A stretch of DNA of 64,000 nucleotides from Chenopodium formosanum (taxonomy: Eukaryota > Streptophyta > Magnoliopsida > Caryophyllales > Amaranthaceae). The notes under the pieces are model-generated. The model searched no databases. It was not told the DNA's origin and was given only the letters and a program-made list of their open reading frames with translations. How positions within the stretch are numbered: position 1 is the first letter of the stretch; each line of letters opens with the position of its first letter. The position numbers were made by a program, and so were the translations under genes. Positions 53,645-64,000 of this stretch are shown piece by piece. Location of the stretch: assembly GCA_024500155.1 (NCBI GenBank), contig CM044877.1, positions 13,149,501 through 13,213,500 of the forward strand, given 5' to 3'.

Positions 53645-54514
53645 TCAAGTGTAAAGATGATACCTGAGATTGAGGCTCTTTTTCCTCTTGCCTTTATCTT
53701 CCAAATACTCGCTACATTCTCTTTTGTAGTGACCCTTCTTACTACAATAGAAGCAGCGCATCTTTGCCTTGTTCTTGAACTCCTTCTTCTTGAGCCTGAG
53801 AGCAAACTTAGCCACCTTGCAAGAATAGGTTTTTTGGAGCTCTTGGATAACTTTCTTGTAGGATAGTTTGTTACGATTGTTGGTAAGTCGCATCCAAATT
53901 GCAACATACCCCGAGTAGAGTGAGCTTAAAAGCATATGAGTCGCTTGCTTATCCTTAACCGTTCTACCAATCAGCTCTAGATGGTTAAATAACCTTGTCA
54001 TCTTTAGCACATGAGCTTATAGTGGAATCCCAAGTCTAAGCCTTTCACTATAGACCCTAGCCCATACTTCTTGCCTCTCTTTGTTGAGACACCCATCTTG
54101 CAGTGGCTTTATCCTCATGTTAAACAGTGACCTAGTCACTTCCTCCATAAGGCCATCATAGTTGCCCCTGTCGCTCTTTGTGACCCTCAGATTGACCACA
54201 TCTTCTAGAGCCTTGAGGAGTACATCCGAAAGGTAGTTGGAGAATTTCTTCTTCCACTGTTCCAGAATAGAGTTTGCCATGAGTCGCGAGACTCTCTTGC
54301 AATCATAACTCCACTCCTCATGAGCTTCATCGCTCATAACCCCTTTTGAGTAAAATCTCAGGATGGGAGTATCCAAGATATGATTTAGGTAGCAATTGCG
54401 GAGGGTCATACAGAGTTCTTCCTCCCATTCTTTGAAGTTCACCAAATTCAAGCTAAATGGTAACTTCTCGGGATGTTATGGAAACATTAGATTGTTGTCG
54501 ATAGTTGAAGACAT
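53645..54514 (-). pseudogene. Copia-C gag
   Basis: On the minus strand, start MSSTIDNNLMFP (ATG at 54514-54512), a stop soon after, then LNLVNFKEWEEELCMTLRN and a second part MLKMTRLFNHLELIGRTVKD, ATHMLLSSLYSGYVAIWMRL, ending in the CCHC knuckle CFYCSKKGHYKREC. The knuckle is intact. There is a frame change near 54015. The gag would coat element RNA. Confidence 0.75.
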
Positions 54515-56562
54515 AATTCTACAATTTGAAAGAATTTTGAATGAAAAATCATTCATAATATTTAAATAAGATTGAAATCATGCATTTTATAAAACTTATT
54601 TAAAATGTCTTATTCACACATTTAAAATTGTCCCCAATTTGGTGAGGATAAATCGATTCCAAGATCCAAAGAAATAAAGAGTGGTTAAGCATGCTTTGGC
54701 TTGTCTTAACATAAAATGTCCTAAGGTAAGCAACGCTTCGCTAATGGCTCCAAGCCACTCTTGGTTGAATAAATCGTCGCATCTAATGCTCTCTCAACAA
54801 TTTATTCACTTTGCCACGACATATTAGGACTCCATCACTCATATCGTTGACTGTAACCAAAACCAACTTGCATACCCGGTATGCCTTATAAGTCTAGGGA
54901 GTAATAGTGATGCCTCGCTTTGGTGTAACCAATCACTACTCTCAATAGGGCAATAAGTGTTGTTTTGGAATGACAATTTCAATCAATATTTTAGGGACCT
55001 AGGGTTTCCATGTTGGTTAATTTAAGTGAACTTAAGTAATCATCACAACATTTGAAATCCTAAACATGCATCTAACATATAATTTATATATAAATGATCA
55101 TCCTAAATTTATATATCGAAAACATTGATATAAATGCATTTTGCAACTAGCATGGCCACTTGAATCTTCAAGTCATAAAGGGACGATTTTTGCAGTTTCA
55201 TGGCTTCGTCTTCCAAGAACCTCCATCTTCAAGACATTACCATAATTATGCAAACACTAGTATCTACAATTAGGACTAATCTAAATAATAAGGTTTCGCA
55301 TACCGTATTTTCTGAAGGTTTCGCAAACCGAATTTAGATTTACAAATAATACGTCACGAATTGCAGTCCATATATTCTATCCTAATCGAGCCCCACTAGT
55401 TGCCATTTTATAAAACACGTGAGCATATACATTCCATTCATCCATTCACTATTTGTGAATGGCTCATGCATTAAAATTACAACGAAAAAAACAAGTAACA
55501 ATGCATAAAACGCGCATAAACTAGTTACTAATTTAGGTCGTTAATCCAATTAACATGACTAATTAAAACTAGTCAAAGTTGTTTAATTAATTATGTAATT
55601 TAACGCAATTAATTATTAAAGCTCCCACTAAATTCCGCATCCATCTTAATTAATCCAATTAATTAAACCGGTAAACCCAAATATTTGCCAAGATTGAATT
55701 TTTGCAAATGTCGCTCAAAAAACGAGGCCCAACCACCAAAATATTATTACAAAAATTAAAACCAAATTAAATTAAGAAAATAATTACAACGGAAAATTTA
55801 AGCAAAAACATGTAGTCCATAATGTCCAAATGGCTAGCATAAAGACTTGGAGCGCTCACTACTCGCACAACAAATTGACGCTTAATGAACGTGAGAGTGG
55901 TCCGATGTCACAAATAGTTACACCGTCCACATCAGCGAACTTTCACGCACCAAGTCGTGGCCCTTGATGGCCATGTTGTATGAAATCATTGCAGCGCATT
56001 ACTTTATAAGCAACGCCTATGCATATTACCCCTATTATGTACCAAGCAATGCACACCAAACTAGCTCAAAGCATGCCCCGGCCATCGCGCACACAGCAGC
56101 TAGCTGCTGCCGCAGCCTTGGCTGTCATGGTGTACCGTGGCACCGCACAAGCAGTAGCCATGACCCTTAGCTTCACAGCCGCACCAAGCCTCGACCAGCT
56201 CACTTGACAACCACATATGGGCTGCTATGCAGCCCGACTAGCCAAGTGATGCACTTGCCTCGGCTTCCGTGCCTTAGCTTTGGGTTTCCAACCTGATTTT
56301 TACGTGACTTTTCAATTAATTCTAAATTAATTTTAGAACTAATTTAATGAGCAAAAATGAAAAATTAACCAAGTCCAACTTTAATTAAAATTTCAAAAAA
56401 AATGCACACAACCAAAAATATTTTTAAGAACTATTTTATAATAAAATTGGTTTAACTTGGTGCAATAAAATAATAAGGAAAATCACTCTCTATTAATTAA
56501 ACTAATTTTAAATTAATCATGACATTTTGACAAAATAAAAGGGAGTTGGAAACATGAACACA
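54515..56562 (-). other. Copia-C leader, no gene seen
   Basis: About 2 kb of AT-rich, apparently non-coding sequence. Two adjacent copies of a GGTTTCGCA-ACCG-ATTT word occur around 55292-55335. The short plus-strand open frames near 55964-56207 are Ala/Thr-rich chance frames in a locally GC-richer patch. Confidence 0.5.
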
Positions 56563-56567
56563 AGTTC

Positions 56568-57988
56568 TAATATGTCCATTTTATATAGTGTTTTACCCCC
56601 GTCCCTTGGTCATAATTAGTAGTGTTTTTGGCTCTTTAGAGCCATTTTTATAACTAATTGGTGTTTTCTAGGGTTTTCGTAGATTTGGTTGACTTTTGTT
56701 GGGATTTTCACTTTTGGAGCATTTTACCGATATATTGTGGAGTATTTACGAGCATTGGGGAAGCACGACTAGTTTTTATAGCCCAGGACCGATTAGAGTC
56801 ATCAAACCAGTGATTAAGGGCTTAGCATTTGAGAATCTGAGGCAATTGGACCGAAAACTCAAGACCTAAGGAGGATGTTTGGTTTGGGATGGAATTACGA
56901 GGAGTCCATTGTGCCCCAAGTGGCCTTGCCCGGCCAAGAGAGCTCCCGCCCGAAGGCGCACCCGCTCGGGCGGGGCGGAGAATTGTAGCAGCTGACGCCT
57001 GAAGTCTCACCCGGCCGGGCGCGAGAGATGCACTTGATAGCAAAAAGGCGGGCCCGATCGGGCGCGTGTCAGCATTAGCAGATTTTAAGCATCGTTTTAG
57101 TTTGTTTTAGTTTAGGATTACTTGCTTAGAATAAGTACGATTTCGTTAAGCAAGCTTAACATCACTTTTTACTCCTTCTTACTTCTTCTCTTAGACTTTT
57201 TCTCTCTACTTAGATTATTTTCTCTCTCTACACTTTATACTTTGTTCTTTACTCAACTCTTAATTCCGATTACTTTGGTAACGATTTCTTTTCTCTTAAT
57301 CTCAGTTATTTATTTTATTCTTTCATCATGTCTTATTTAATTGCTTTGATTAGTTTAGATTTAATTATGTGTGAGTAGTTTTCTTTCTAGGGTTTGTGGG
57401 GATCCATAAATAATAAGAAGAGGTTATTTATTATTGTTGATTATCAATGCAAGATTAATTTCCCATTGGTTGATTTAATGTTGTGAGACTAGATTAGGCC
57501 TGATCTTTTATGCATGAGTTTGGCAATATTGATTTGAGATTCGAGAGATGAGAATTGATCTTTAGGTCTACTTTCAATTGGCATGTTAATTTATAAATGG
57601 TTAAGTCGAGATTCGAGAGATGTGATTTAATACCGGTTGATTAATTTTGTGATTGTAATACGTAGCGAAAGCCCTTTATGATCTGATTAGTTGATGCATT
57701 GATGTTTGATTATTATGTTTTACCCTTGAATGCTATTTATTGGTGAACCTATGCCCTTGGTCTTTTATTCATTGATTTTCTCTATTCTTATTCTCCTTTA
57801 CATTTATTCTCCGTAGATTAGTTTCCTTTCACCATAATATTATTTTGTTAGTTAATAATTTAGATTGCTTTAATTAATTAGGAATAGAAAGACCAGTTTC
57901 CCTGTGGATTCGACCCTACTTCCCTATCTGCATTAGTTAGAGGATTTAGGAATTACTTTTGATTGGGTGATACGACTTGACCCTATCA
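56568..57988 (+). repeat. Solo LTR of a gypsy-type element
   Basis: A 1421-bp block from TAATATGTCC (probably a mutated TG start) to CTTGACCCTATCA. It is flanked by a perfect 5-bp TSD AGTTC (56563-56567 and 57989-57993). The end sequence with TTTCCCTGTGGATTCGACCC is typical of plant gypsy LTRs. There is no internal region, so it is the product of LTR-LTR recombination. It has a GC-rich patch at 56930-57065 with CCCGGCCGGGC and GCCCG...CGGGC inverted words. Confidence 0.8.
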
Positions 57989-57993
57989 AGTTC

Positions 57994-58689
57994 AATAAAA
58001 ATTCCAACTTTAATACTTGTGAATCCTTGAAAATTTTTATCTTCCAATATGAAGATAAACAAATTTCTATCACAAGTTGCAAACTTTATGATTCTAATCA
58101 ATTAACTTAATACATGATAAAATCAAAAGTTGAACAAAATTCCATGGAATTTAGTAACTTAAAGTTTCAATCACTTAAAACAAATAAAGATTGAATCTTT
58201 AGTACTTGGAAGCAACAAAGAACAAACATTTCACCCTTAATGCAATTTATTTGCAATTATGTGAAAAATAAAAGCAAATTTTCAAACACAAATTACTACC
58301 AATTATTCGTGCTTAAAGTGGTTTAAAATTGCATATAAAATAAGGATTGAACCAATTACATAACCACCATAAATATGCAATTAACTTTCAAGGTTAGAAA
58401 GACTTAGAATTTTTCGTCTAAACGAAAAATCCCTCGAAAAGTGTATTTCAGATCGCTTTTTTTTTTTGCTAAAAACATAGTTTTAAAAGGGAAAACCATT
58501 TCCAAAACGCCTTTTCCACCTAAAATTCACTATTTTGGGGCAAAAATCTCGGTTCGGGAGCTGAAGTCAACTTTAATACGGGATTAAAGTTAATAAACTG
58601 AGCTACTAATCTAATTAGCAACATTAAACCAGAAAAAATTAAGCCATCAAAACACCTTCAAAAATATAATAATAAAAATAAATGAGCAA
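57994..58689 (-). other. Copia-C leader between primer site and solo LTR
   Basis: AT-rich, no gene. A run of nine T at about 58460 and the words CGTCTAAACGAAAA and AACGCCTTTTCC are the only local features. Confidence 0.5.
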
Positions 58690-58703
58690 GGCTCCGATAC
58701 CGC
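58690..58703 (-). other. Primer-binding site of copia-C (degenerate)
   Basis: On the minus strand GCGGTATCGGAGCC follows the 5' LTR. It matches TGGTATCAGAGC except for two bases. Orientation agrees with the pol genes. Confidence 0.75.
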
Positions 58704-59835
58704 TGTTGGGTTTCGGTGAGTCCGACCCACCGCAGAATGAAACCTGACCCCAAAACCAAACTCACAATAATTATAACCATAAACATAATTAACATAAACA
58801 CAAGACTAAGTAAGTAATTATTCCTTTTGTAGCATGCTTTGCTCACTAATACGAGCTCTTACTTGAAAGCCTTCATGTCCCGCTTACATGGCGACCTCCT
58901 TCAAGGTCCACCCACAACGTGAACACCGATCCGGTCTAATGCCTTGGAGTTAGCAAGGCCCGACCTAAAAGCCCGAGTAATTAGTATTAAAAGGTTTTCA
59001 CATTGTGATGCCTTTTTCAAAACTAACTCAAATGAAGAATTCCCAACTACCTAGGTTGGTATTTATAGGCAAAGGCTCAAAAAATTCTCATCATCTTTCC
59101 ATGTGGGAGATTTTGATTTTATTCATTTTATTTTAAATCTAAAATTAAAAAAATAAGCAAGCTACTAATAAATCAACAAGTAACAAGCTCACATGAGGGG
59201 TTAGGTGAGGACCATTTAGAGGAGGGGGGACTAGATTACTCCACAAGCACTTCCCGAAAATCGCCACCTACACCACTTTATTCCCCTCTTGGCTTACGCT
59301 GCATGGAAGCCCCACTTGGGCACCAAGGCACCCCAAGTGGGCTACCATGGCTGCTATCACCCACGGCTAGCAGGCCTAGCACTTGCGTGCGGGCCGCTGC
59401 TAGCAAGCGTTCGCGCCAAGTGCAGGCTGCTAGCGGCAGCTTGCTAACAAGCCTCTCACTTGGTGCGAGATGCTAGCTTGGCCATGCCCCTAGCACTCGG
59501 CTTTCCGATGCTAGGGGTATTTTGGTCATTACGTTGATTTGTTAGTTTTTTCTCCTCTCGTCTTTTTACCATTTTCGACTCGACTTTCGACGCTCGATTT
59601 TGACGCTCTTAGCTCGAAACTTCGACGTCTAAATAATAATTACTCGGGCGACTTATTAATTCCTTCCGAATTAATTCGTCGCTTCGGTTCGCTAGTTTCT
59701 TGGGTGTGACTCGAAGTGTTCAGTCAAGATTAAGTTGTATTCCGATCACTTGACCTCACTAAATGATTAGCTTTCTAATAATTATGAACCCTCTATTGGA
59801 ATAATACACTTGTTCGAAGGAAACCATTCCTTTCA
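58704..59835 (-). repeat. 5' LTR of copia-C
   Basis: 1132 bp, from TGTTGGGTTTCGGTGAGTCC to CCTTTCA on the plus strand. It aligns with 17680-18836 with many substitutions and small indels. A minus-strand TATAAATA is at 59067-59060. Confidence 0.88.
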
Positions 59836-59840
59836 GGAAC

Positions 59841-60363
59841 AACACTTGGTACCTCGACAGTGGTTGTTCCAAGTACATGACTGGAGATAAATCTAGATTT
59901 CTCTCACTAAATGCCTACTATAGTGGGAATGTGACCTTTGGTGATAATATTAAAGGTGAAATAGTTGCTATTGGTTAAGTAGGAAGGTCAATTTCCCATG
60001 ATATTGATAATGTATTTTTGGTCGAGGGTCTTAAACACAACTTGTAAAGTATTCAAAATTTTGTGACAAAGGTAACTCTGTTAGCTTTACTTCCAATAAG
60101 TGTAGAATCATCCACAATGACACTGGGAACATAATCCAAGAAGGAACTCGTAAAGGGAACACATATATTGTGGATCTCAACGAGGTTAATAAAAGCATTT
60201 TAACACGTCTCAGTGTTATTGAGGATGATCCTCTATTATGGCATAAGAGATTTGGTCATGCAAGTTTCACCTTGCTTGATAAGCTTAGATCCAAGGAACT
60301 AGTTGAAGGACTTCCTTGCATTAAGTTCCTATATGATTAAGTGTGTGATGCTAGTGTTAGAGG
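59841..60363 (+). pseudogene. SIRE-A protease and GAG-pre-integrase (continuation)
   Basis: Resumes directly after the GGAAC duplication with TWYLDSGCSKYMTGDKSRF (catalytic Asp codon 59856-59858 intact), then NVTFGDNIKGEIVAIG, IDNVFLVEGLKHNL and, in another frame, LLWHKRFGHASFTLLDKLRS and CDASVRG. The last motif is part of the HHCC finger, whose second-last Cys position reads Ser. The frame is cut at 60363 by foreign sequence. Confidence 0.85.
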
Positions 60364-60364
60364 T

Positions 60365-60840
60365 TGTTACAAGAAAAAGACAATTTAGCGACGACCAAAG
60401 TAGTTGCTGATCCGTTGCTAAAATGGATCTGCTACGATTTTGCGACTACTTTGTTTAGTCGCTAAACACATCGTTGCAAATCCATTTTTGCAACTAATTT
60501 TGAGTAAGTCGCAATTTTAGCGACGGATTAGCGATGCCTTTACAACTTTTGCAACAAAATTTTGTCTGTCGCAAAATATTAGCAATGAATTAGCTACTGC
60601 TTTGACAAAATATTTAAGTCTACGAAGACCAATATTTTGCGACCGATTAGCAACTACAAAACTAAATTTTTGCAACTACAGAGACCAATTTTTTTTCGCG
60701 ATAGATTAGTGACTACTAAAACCAATTTATTACGACCAACCAATCAGTCGCTAAAATATACTTTCAGTTGCTAGATTTTGCGACTAATTATTAATATTTT
60801 GTGACAAACTTAGGGATGAACAGTATTAGTTGCAAAAGCA
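60365..60840. mobile_element. CACTA-like terminus with subterminal repeats (one end only)
   Basis: Starts TGTTACAAGAAAAAGAC, which resembles CACTACAAGAAAA with changes in the first bases. Over the next 460 bases, words such as TAGCGAC, TTTTGCGAC, GTCGCAAA and GTCGCTAAA recur in both orientations more than fifteen times, like the subterminal transposase-binding repeats of CACTA elements. I found no matching right end up to 64000, so its extent is unknown. It interrupts SIRE-A. Confidence 0.55.
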
Positions 60841-61462
60841 AAAGGTATCCACGCAAAACAATATAACATTACTAAAGTTAATGATAGATATTCTATATAT
60901 ACATAAATGTTATAATATTAGAAAGTATATATGTTGTTTATAATACAATATACACTATCTATATAATTTACAAGTATAAAAAAATAACAAGTTCATAATG
61001 CAGAAATACTTGCGTGGAACTGGTCCCCAATAATATTATTGTGGACCTGATGTCTATACACACGCAACTAACATTATATTGAACATAGTGACCTTTATTT
61101 TTAACACAGTAACCTTATTTTTAACATAGTAACCTTTATTAAAACTACTACAACGTTTAATAATATTGTGAATTTGAAATACGACGCTATAACATAGTGG
61201 CCTTTATTATTCATATTGATCACTATATAAAATATTTCATTAAAAAAACTAAGCACTTAGGCCTATATATTACCAAAATGACTTTTATTTTAATATAGTG
61301 ACCTTAGTGACCCCTTTTTTTATTTATAAAACAACCATACTTTCTCTAATGTTAGTGGTCCACAATAAATTAGTGTGAACTAGGTCCATTTAAGATTTTG
61401 TATTTATAATGTATTGCAAAACAACGAGGAAGTAGATAATCTTCATCAATATGCTTCAATGG
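60841..61462. other. AT-rich sequence, possibly interior of the CACTA-like element
   Basis: No coding motif. Direct repeats of AACATAGTGACCTTTATT-like words occur at 61083-61140 and near 61200 and 61300. Confidence 0.4.
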
Positions 61463-61660
61463 CTAGAGCATTAGCAGCAGCAGTGTAGCAACAGTAGGAA
61501 GCAACAATGTTGCGACAACAACAACAACAATTTGGCGGCAGCAGCAGTAACAATAACAAAGTAGCAATAACAGCAAGTAGCAACAACAAGTAGCAAAACA
61601 GTAGCAATGATTGTGGCAGCAACAAGCCAGCAACAGATGCTCAAATAGTGCGAACATAAC
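61463..61660. repeat. CAA/CAG/GTAGCAA-rich low-complexity tract
   Basis: About 200 bases dominated by CAGCAGCAG, CAACAACAA and AGTAGCAA units. On the plus strand an interrupted frame before and through it reads NLHQYASMARALAAAV and RQQQQQFGG, which could be the tail of a decayed transposase. That is a guess. The minus-strand open frame (CCCYLLLLLLC) is a product of the repeat. Confidence 0.6.
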
Positions 61661-62541
61661 TTAGTTTGGAACCACCAACATGTATATTGGAGAAGGAGGT
61701 TGCAAAAATATGCATTGCCTAGATTAGAGAGTGGTCTACTGTCAATTAGTTTCCCACAATATCTAGATTTATTAGTTACATTGCTAGAAATGATATCTCA
61801 AAGGGTAACTTACTTCAAGTAGTTGGCTCCATTGCTTAGTAGCTGTAAGAAAAACAAGATTAATCAAAGCAAGTGATATGATCAAACAAAGTGTTGAGTG
61901 GACTTCAGAGAGTTTAATCTTGTTATTTTAGTTAGATTTAGTTGTTTTAGTTCAACAACTTTAGAACAATCATATTATAAGAGAGTTTAATATCATCTAG
62001 CTTTTATCATTCTATTAACCAGATAAAGAAGAAGATTTCTCAATCAATCATAACCAAGAAACCAAAGTAAAAGGATGTTTCTACTGTGGTCCACTTTATT
62101 TGTACTATCACTATACTAAATTATCATTGGCTGAATTTTTAATTTTATTTAACCTTGATCACACACTATTTTTAGTATTTTTCATTTTTAATTCAGTTTT
62201 TATTTTCCATAATATAATTACTGAATTTCAGAAAATTATTTTATAATTTTTGAAATTTATTTATTAGAATCAACTTTTAATTAAATCAAAAAATAACATT
62301 ACATTAAAAAAAACAAAATAAAAAAAATTTCATCAATGTTTTTAATTATTCATCACTATTCTTTAAGTTTGTTCACCCATGGACGAGATTAACAACCATT
62401 ATGGTAATCTTTGTCCATAAATACACTAACACATCAATGAAAATTGAAAATATGCATCGATTTACATATTATATATGAAGAGTTCATTCGAAATTTAGAT
62501 TCATGTATGAATTTGGGATTGTTTTTAATCCTAAAACAATA
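61661..62541. other. AT-rich sequence, no gene seen
   Basis: No ORF longer than background and no inverted ends found. Confidence 0.5.
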
Positions 62542-62543
62542 TA

Positions 62544-62803
62544 CTTCCTCCGTTCTTTTATTGCACCATAAGAGATTGGCACAAATTTTTTGGTAGTGGA
62601 AAAAAGGATGAGAGAGAAAGGTAGAAATACAAAGTTGCCCATGTGATAGTATACACAAAATAAAATGTAAGTGTTGAAAAGCAAGGGTATATTGGGTATT
62701 TATAGTGTGAACACAAATAATTCTTTTCCTAAAATGGATATGGTGCAATATTTGTGAAACATCCTTAAAAGGCAAGTGGTGCAATATTAAAAAACGGAGG
62801 AAG
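62544..62803. mobile_element. Stowaway-like MITE
   Basis: The ends CTTCCTCCGTTC and AACGGAGGAAG are inverted repeats, extending inward through TATTGCACCA and TGGTGCAATA. They are flanked by TA at 62542-62543 and 62804-62805. TA target and (C)TCCCTCCGTT-like ends are typical of Stowaway (Tc1/mariner) MITEs. It is 260 bp long and has no coding capacity. Confidence 0.88.
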
Positions 62804-62805
62804 TA

Positions 62806-64000
62806 TGTTAACTGGATAATCGCAGATAAGGAATTCAAAATCGATCATTATGTATGCGAAAATAAAAAAATAAAAAAAATTAACAATTTTTCGAAATCTG
62901 GGTTTGGGACCAAATTGGAGAAGACAACGATTTTTGTTTTGGAATACTTGTTTGATTCGAAAAAAAAAAATATAGTTTTCAATTCTGTTTACATATAAGG
63001 CATTAACCCAAATGCTAATAGGACATTACCTATAGAACGCAATATTATTGTTTATTTGGTCTACGGCCATATTTAATTTTAGACATTGCTAATTATTAGT
63101 TCATACTGTGCATGCATTAATACCCTAATATTTTTCTTATTGATTGATAGCAAATATGATCGTAGTCCTCAATCCTCATTCACTAGTCAAGTCACAATGT
63201 ACATATACCAAGTTTGATATCAATGATAACTTATTTATCAGCTATTATGGTTTGATCAAAATTAAAATCTTAATCAAACTACCTTAAGAGCTATTATAAT
63301 GGCCACCTAATTGTTAAATTAGATGATTATCTTCTTATCTATCGTGTGACCCAATGGTTGGATTAGTTGGATACTAGTTTGTTATTAATTAAAATAATGA
63401 ACTATTTGTGGTTTTAATTATAATTTTACATTAATTAAGGAGATTTAGACCAATTCTAAATATATGAGTAATGTCATATTCTAATTTTGGACAAATCCCA
63501 TATAATAACCAAATGAATGAAAAAAAAAACGTGGAGGTGAGCAATTACCTGGTAAACTTTTTTTTTTTTTTTTTTTGAAAGAATACAATGACAAATCGTT
63601 AAATATAGTAAATATATTTTTGTACTTATAAATTAGGAAAGTCAATATTCAACCCCTTATATTTAGGCTAAATGCATGCTACTATTGCTAGTTGTATTCC
63701 TTATAATTAGGACATATCATGCTTCTGTTTTGTATATACACGTATTCTAGTTATATTAATGAGATTCAAAAATATTCTTTTCCCTATTTGTCAAAATAGC
63801 GTTTCATGTTAAATGTGATTTTTTGTATATAGTTATTTACCAAATGGTTAGTACTATGACTCTACGAGTATCTTTTTTTATTAGTTTAGTTTCATTATAA
63901 ATTTATAGTCTATTTTTTATGTGTCATAAAAAAAACTGATTAGAACACTATTGTATATCATTGTTTTATTTCCTAAATAGTACGTTAGATATTATAATAG
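62806..64000. other. AT-rich non-coding sequence to the window end
   Basis: No ORF with recognised motifs. A run of about 21 T lies at 63559-63579. Nothing else stands out. Confidence 0.5.

Larger units (their letters stand above)
17680..59835 (-). mobile_element. Copia-C: Ty1/copia element split by an Ogre insertion
   Basis: LTRs at 17680-18836 and 58704-59835, TSD GGAAC at 17675-17679 and 59836-59840. On the minus strand the order is 5' LTR, degenerate tRNA-Met primer site, long leader, gag, integrase, reverse transcriptase, RNase H, 3' LTR. After removing the Ogre-like element (21812-52058), a CACTA MITE, a solo LTR and their TSDs, about 9.85 kb remains. Most of the protease region is missing. 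LTR divergence is clearly higher than for the elements nested inside, as expected for the older host element. Confidence 0.9.
4474..60363 (+). mobile_element. SIRE-A: outermost Ty1/copia element, interrupted
   Basis: A SIRE-type copia element on the plus strand whose parts are separated by later insertions: 5' LTR (about 4474-5803), primer site, gag start (5870-6090), gag remainder (16096-17679), then protease, GAG-pre-integrase and the start of integrase (59841-60363). SIRE-B interrupts it at 6090/16096 and copia-C at 17679/59841. It stops inside the integrase zinc-finger codons, where a CACTA-like sequence begins. The remaining pol and the 3' LTR are not in the window. Its gag is closely related to that of SIRE-B. 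Confidence 0.8.

Noticed and set aside
55964..56207. Ala/Thr-rich small genes around 56,000
   Set aside because: There are two overlapping frames in a GC-richer patch of the copia-C leader, without start context or motifs.
61463..61657. Minus-strand Cys/Leu-rich 64-codon ORF
   Set aside because: It arises from CAA/CAG-type repeats read in reverse and has no family resemblance.

Overview
The window is nuclear DNA of a flowering plant, most likely a eudicot; I cannot name the species. It is a nest of transposable elements. There is no recognisable host gene, rRNA or tRNA gene, CRISPR array or bacterial feature. The lineages are plant-specific: SIRE-type and other Ty1/copia elements, Ogre/Tat-type Ty3/gypsy elements with a second RNase H, and hAT, CACTA, Mutator-like and Stowaway-like MITEs. 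Reading frames are broken by stops and frameshifts throughout.

The layers can be ordered because target-site duplications (TSDs) are visible. The outermost element is SIRE-A (copia, + strand): 5' LTR about 4474-5803, gag 5870-6090 and 16096-17679, protease and start of integrase 59841-60363, rest not seen. SIRE-B (copia, - strand, 6091-16090, TSD GAAGA) sits in SIRE-A gag. Copia-C (- strand, 17680-59835, TSD GGAAC) sits further along SIRE-A gag. An Ogre-like gypsy element (- strand, 21812-52058, TSD GTAAT/GTAAC) sits inside the copia-C reverse transcriptase codons. A Tat-type gypsy element (+ strand, 25952-36827, TSD CTAAG) sits inside the Ogre element. Smaller guests are a CACTA MITE (20328-20954), a Mutator-like MITE (24615-24998) and a solo LTR (56568-57988). 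The left flank holds a partial Ogre-like LTR, a copia pol fragment and two hAT-like elements. The right flank holds a CACTA-like end, a CAA/CAG-rich tract and a Stowaway-like MITE.

Several elements carry passenger genes besides gag-pol. SIRE-B has a sense ORF after pol (Transposase_32-like). The Tat element has a multi-exon antisense gene (Transposase_28-like) with its own TATA box. The Ogre element has two multi-exon antisense genes (plant-mobile-domain-like and DUF7745-like) between pol and its 3' LTR. The Tat element landed in the leader intron of one of these.

The most unusual signal is an 11-bp interrupted palindrome, CCGTG-N-CACGG, repeated with an almost exact 20-bp period in 13 arrays (about 55 units). 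All arrays lie in the Ogre-like element. Three sets lie about 65-105 bp upstream of TATA boxes: in the LTR and before both antisense genes. I know of no described system that matches, and suggest it as a candidate regulatory array.
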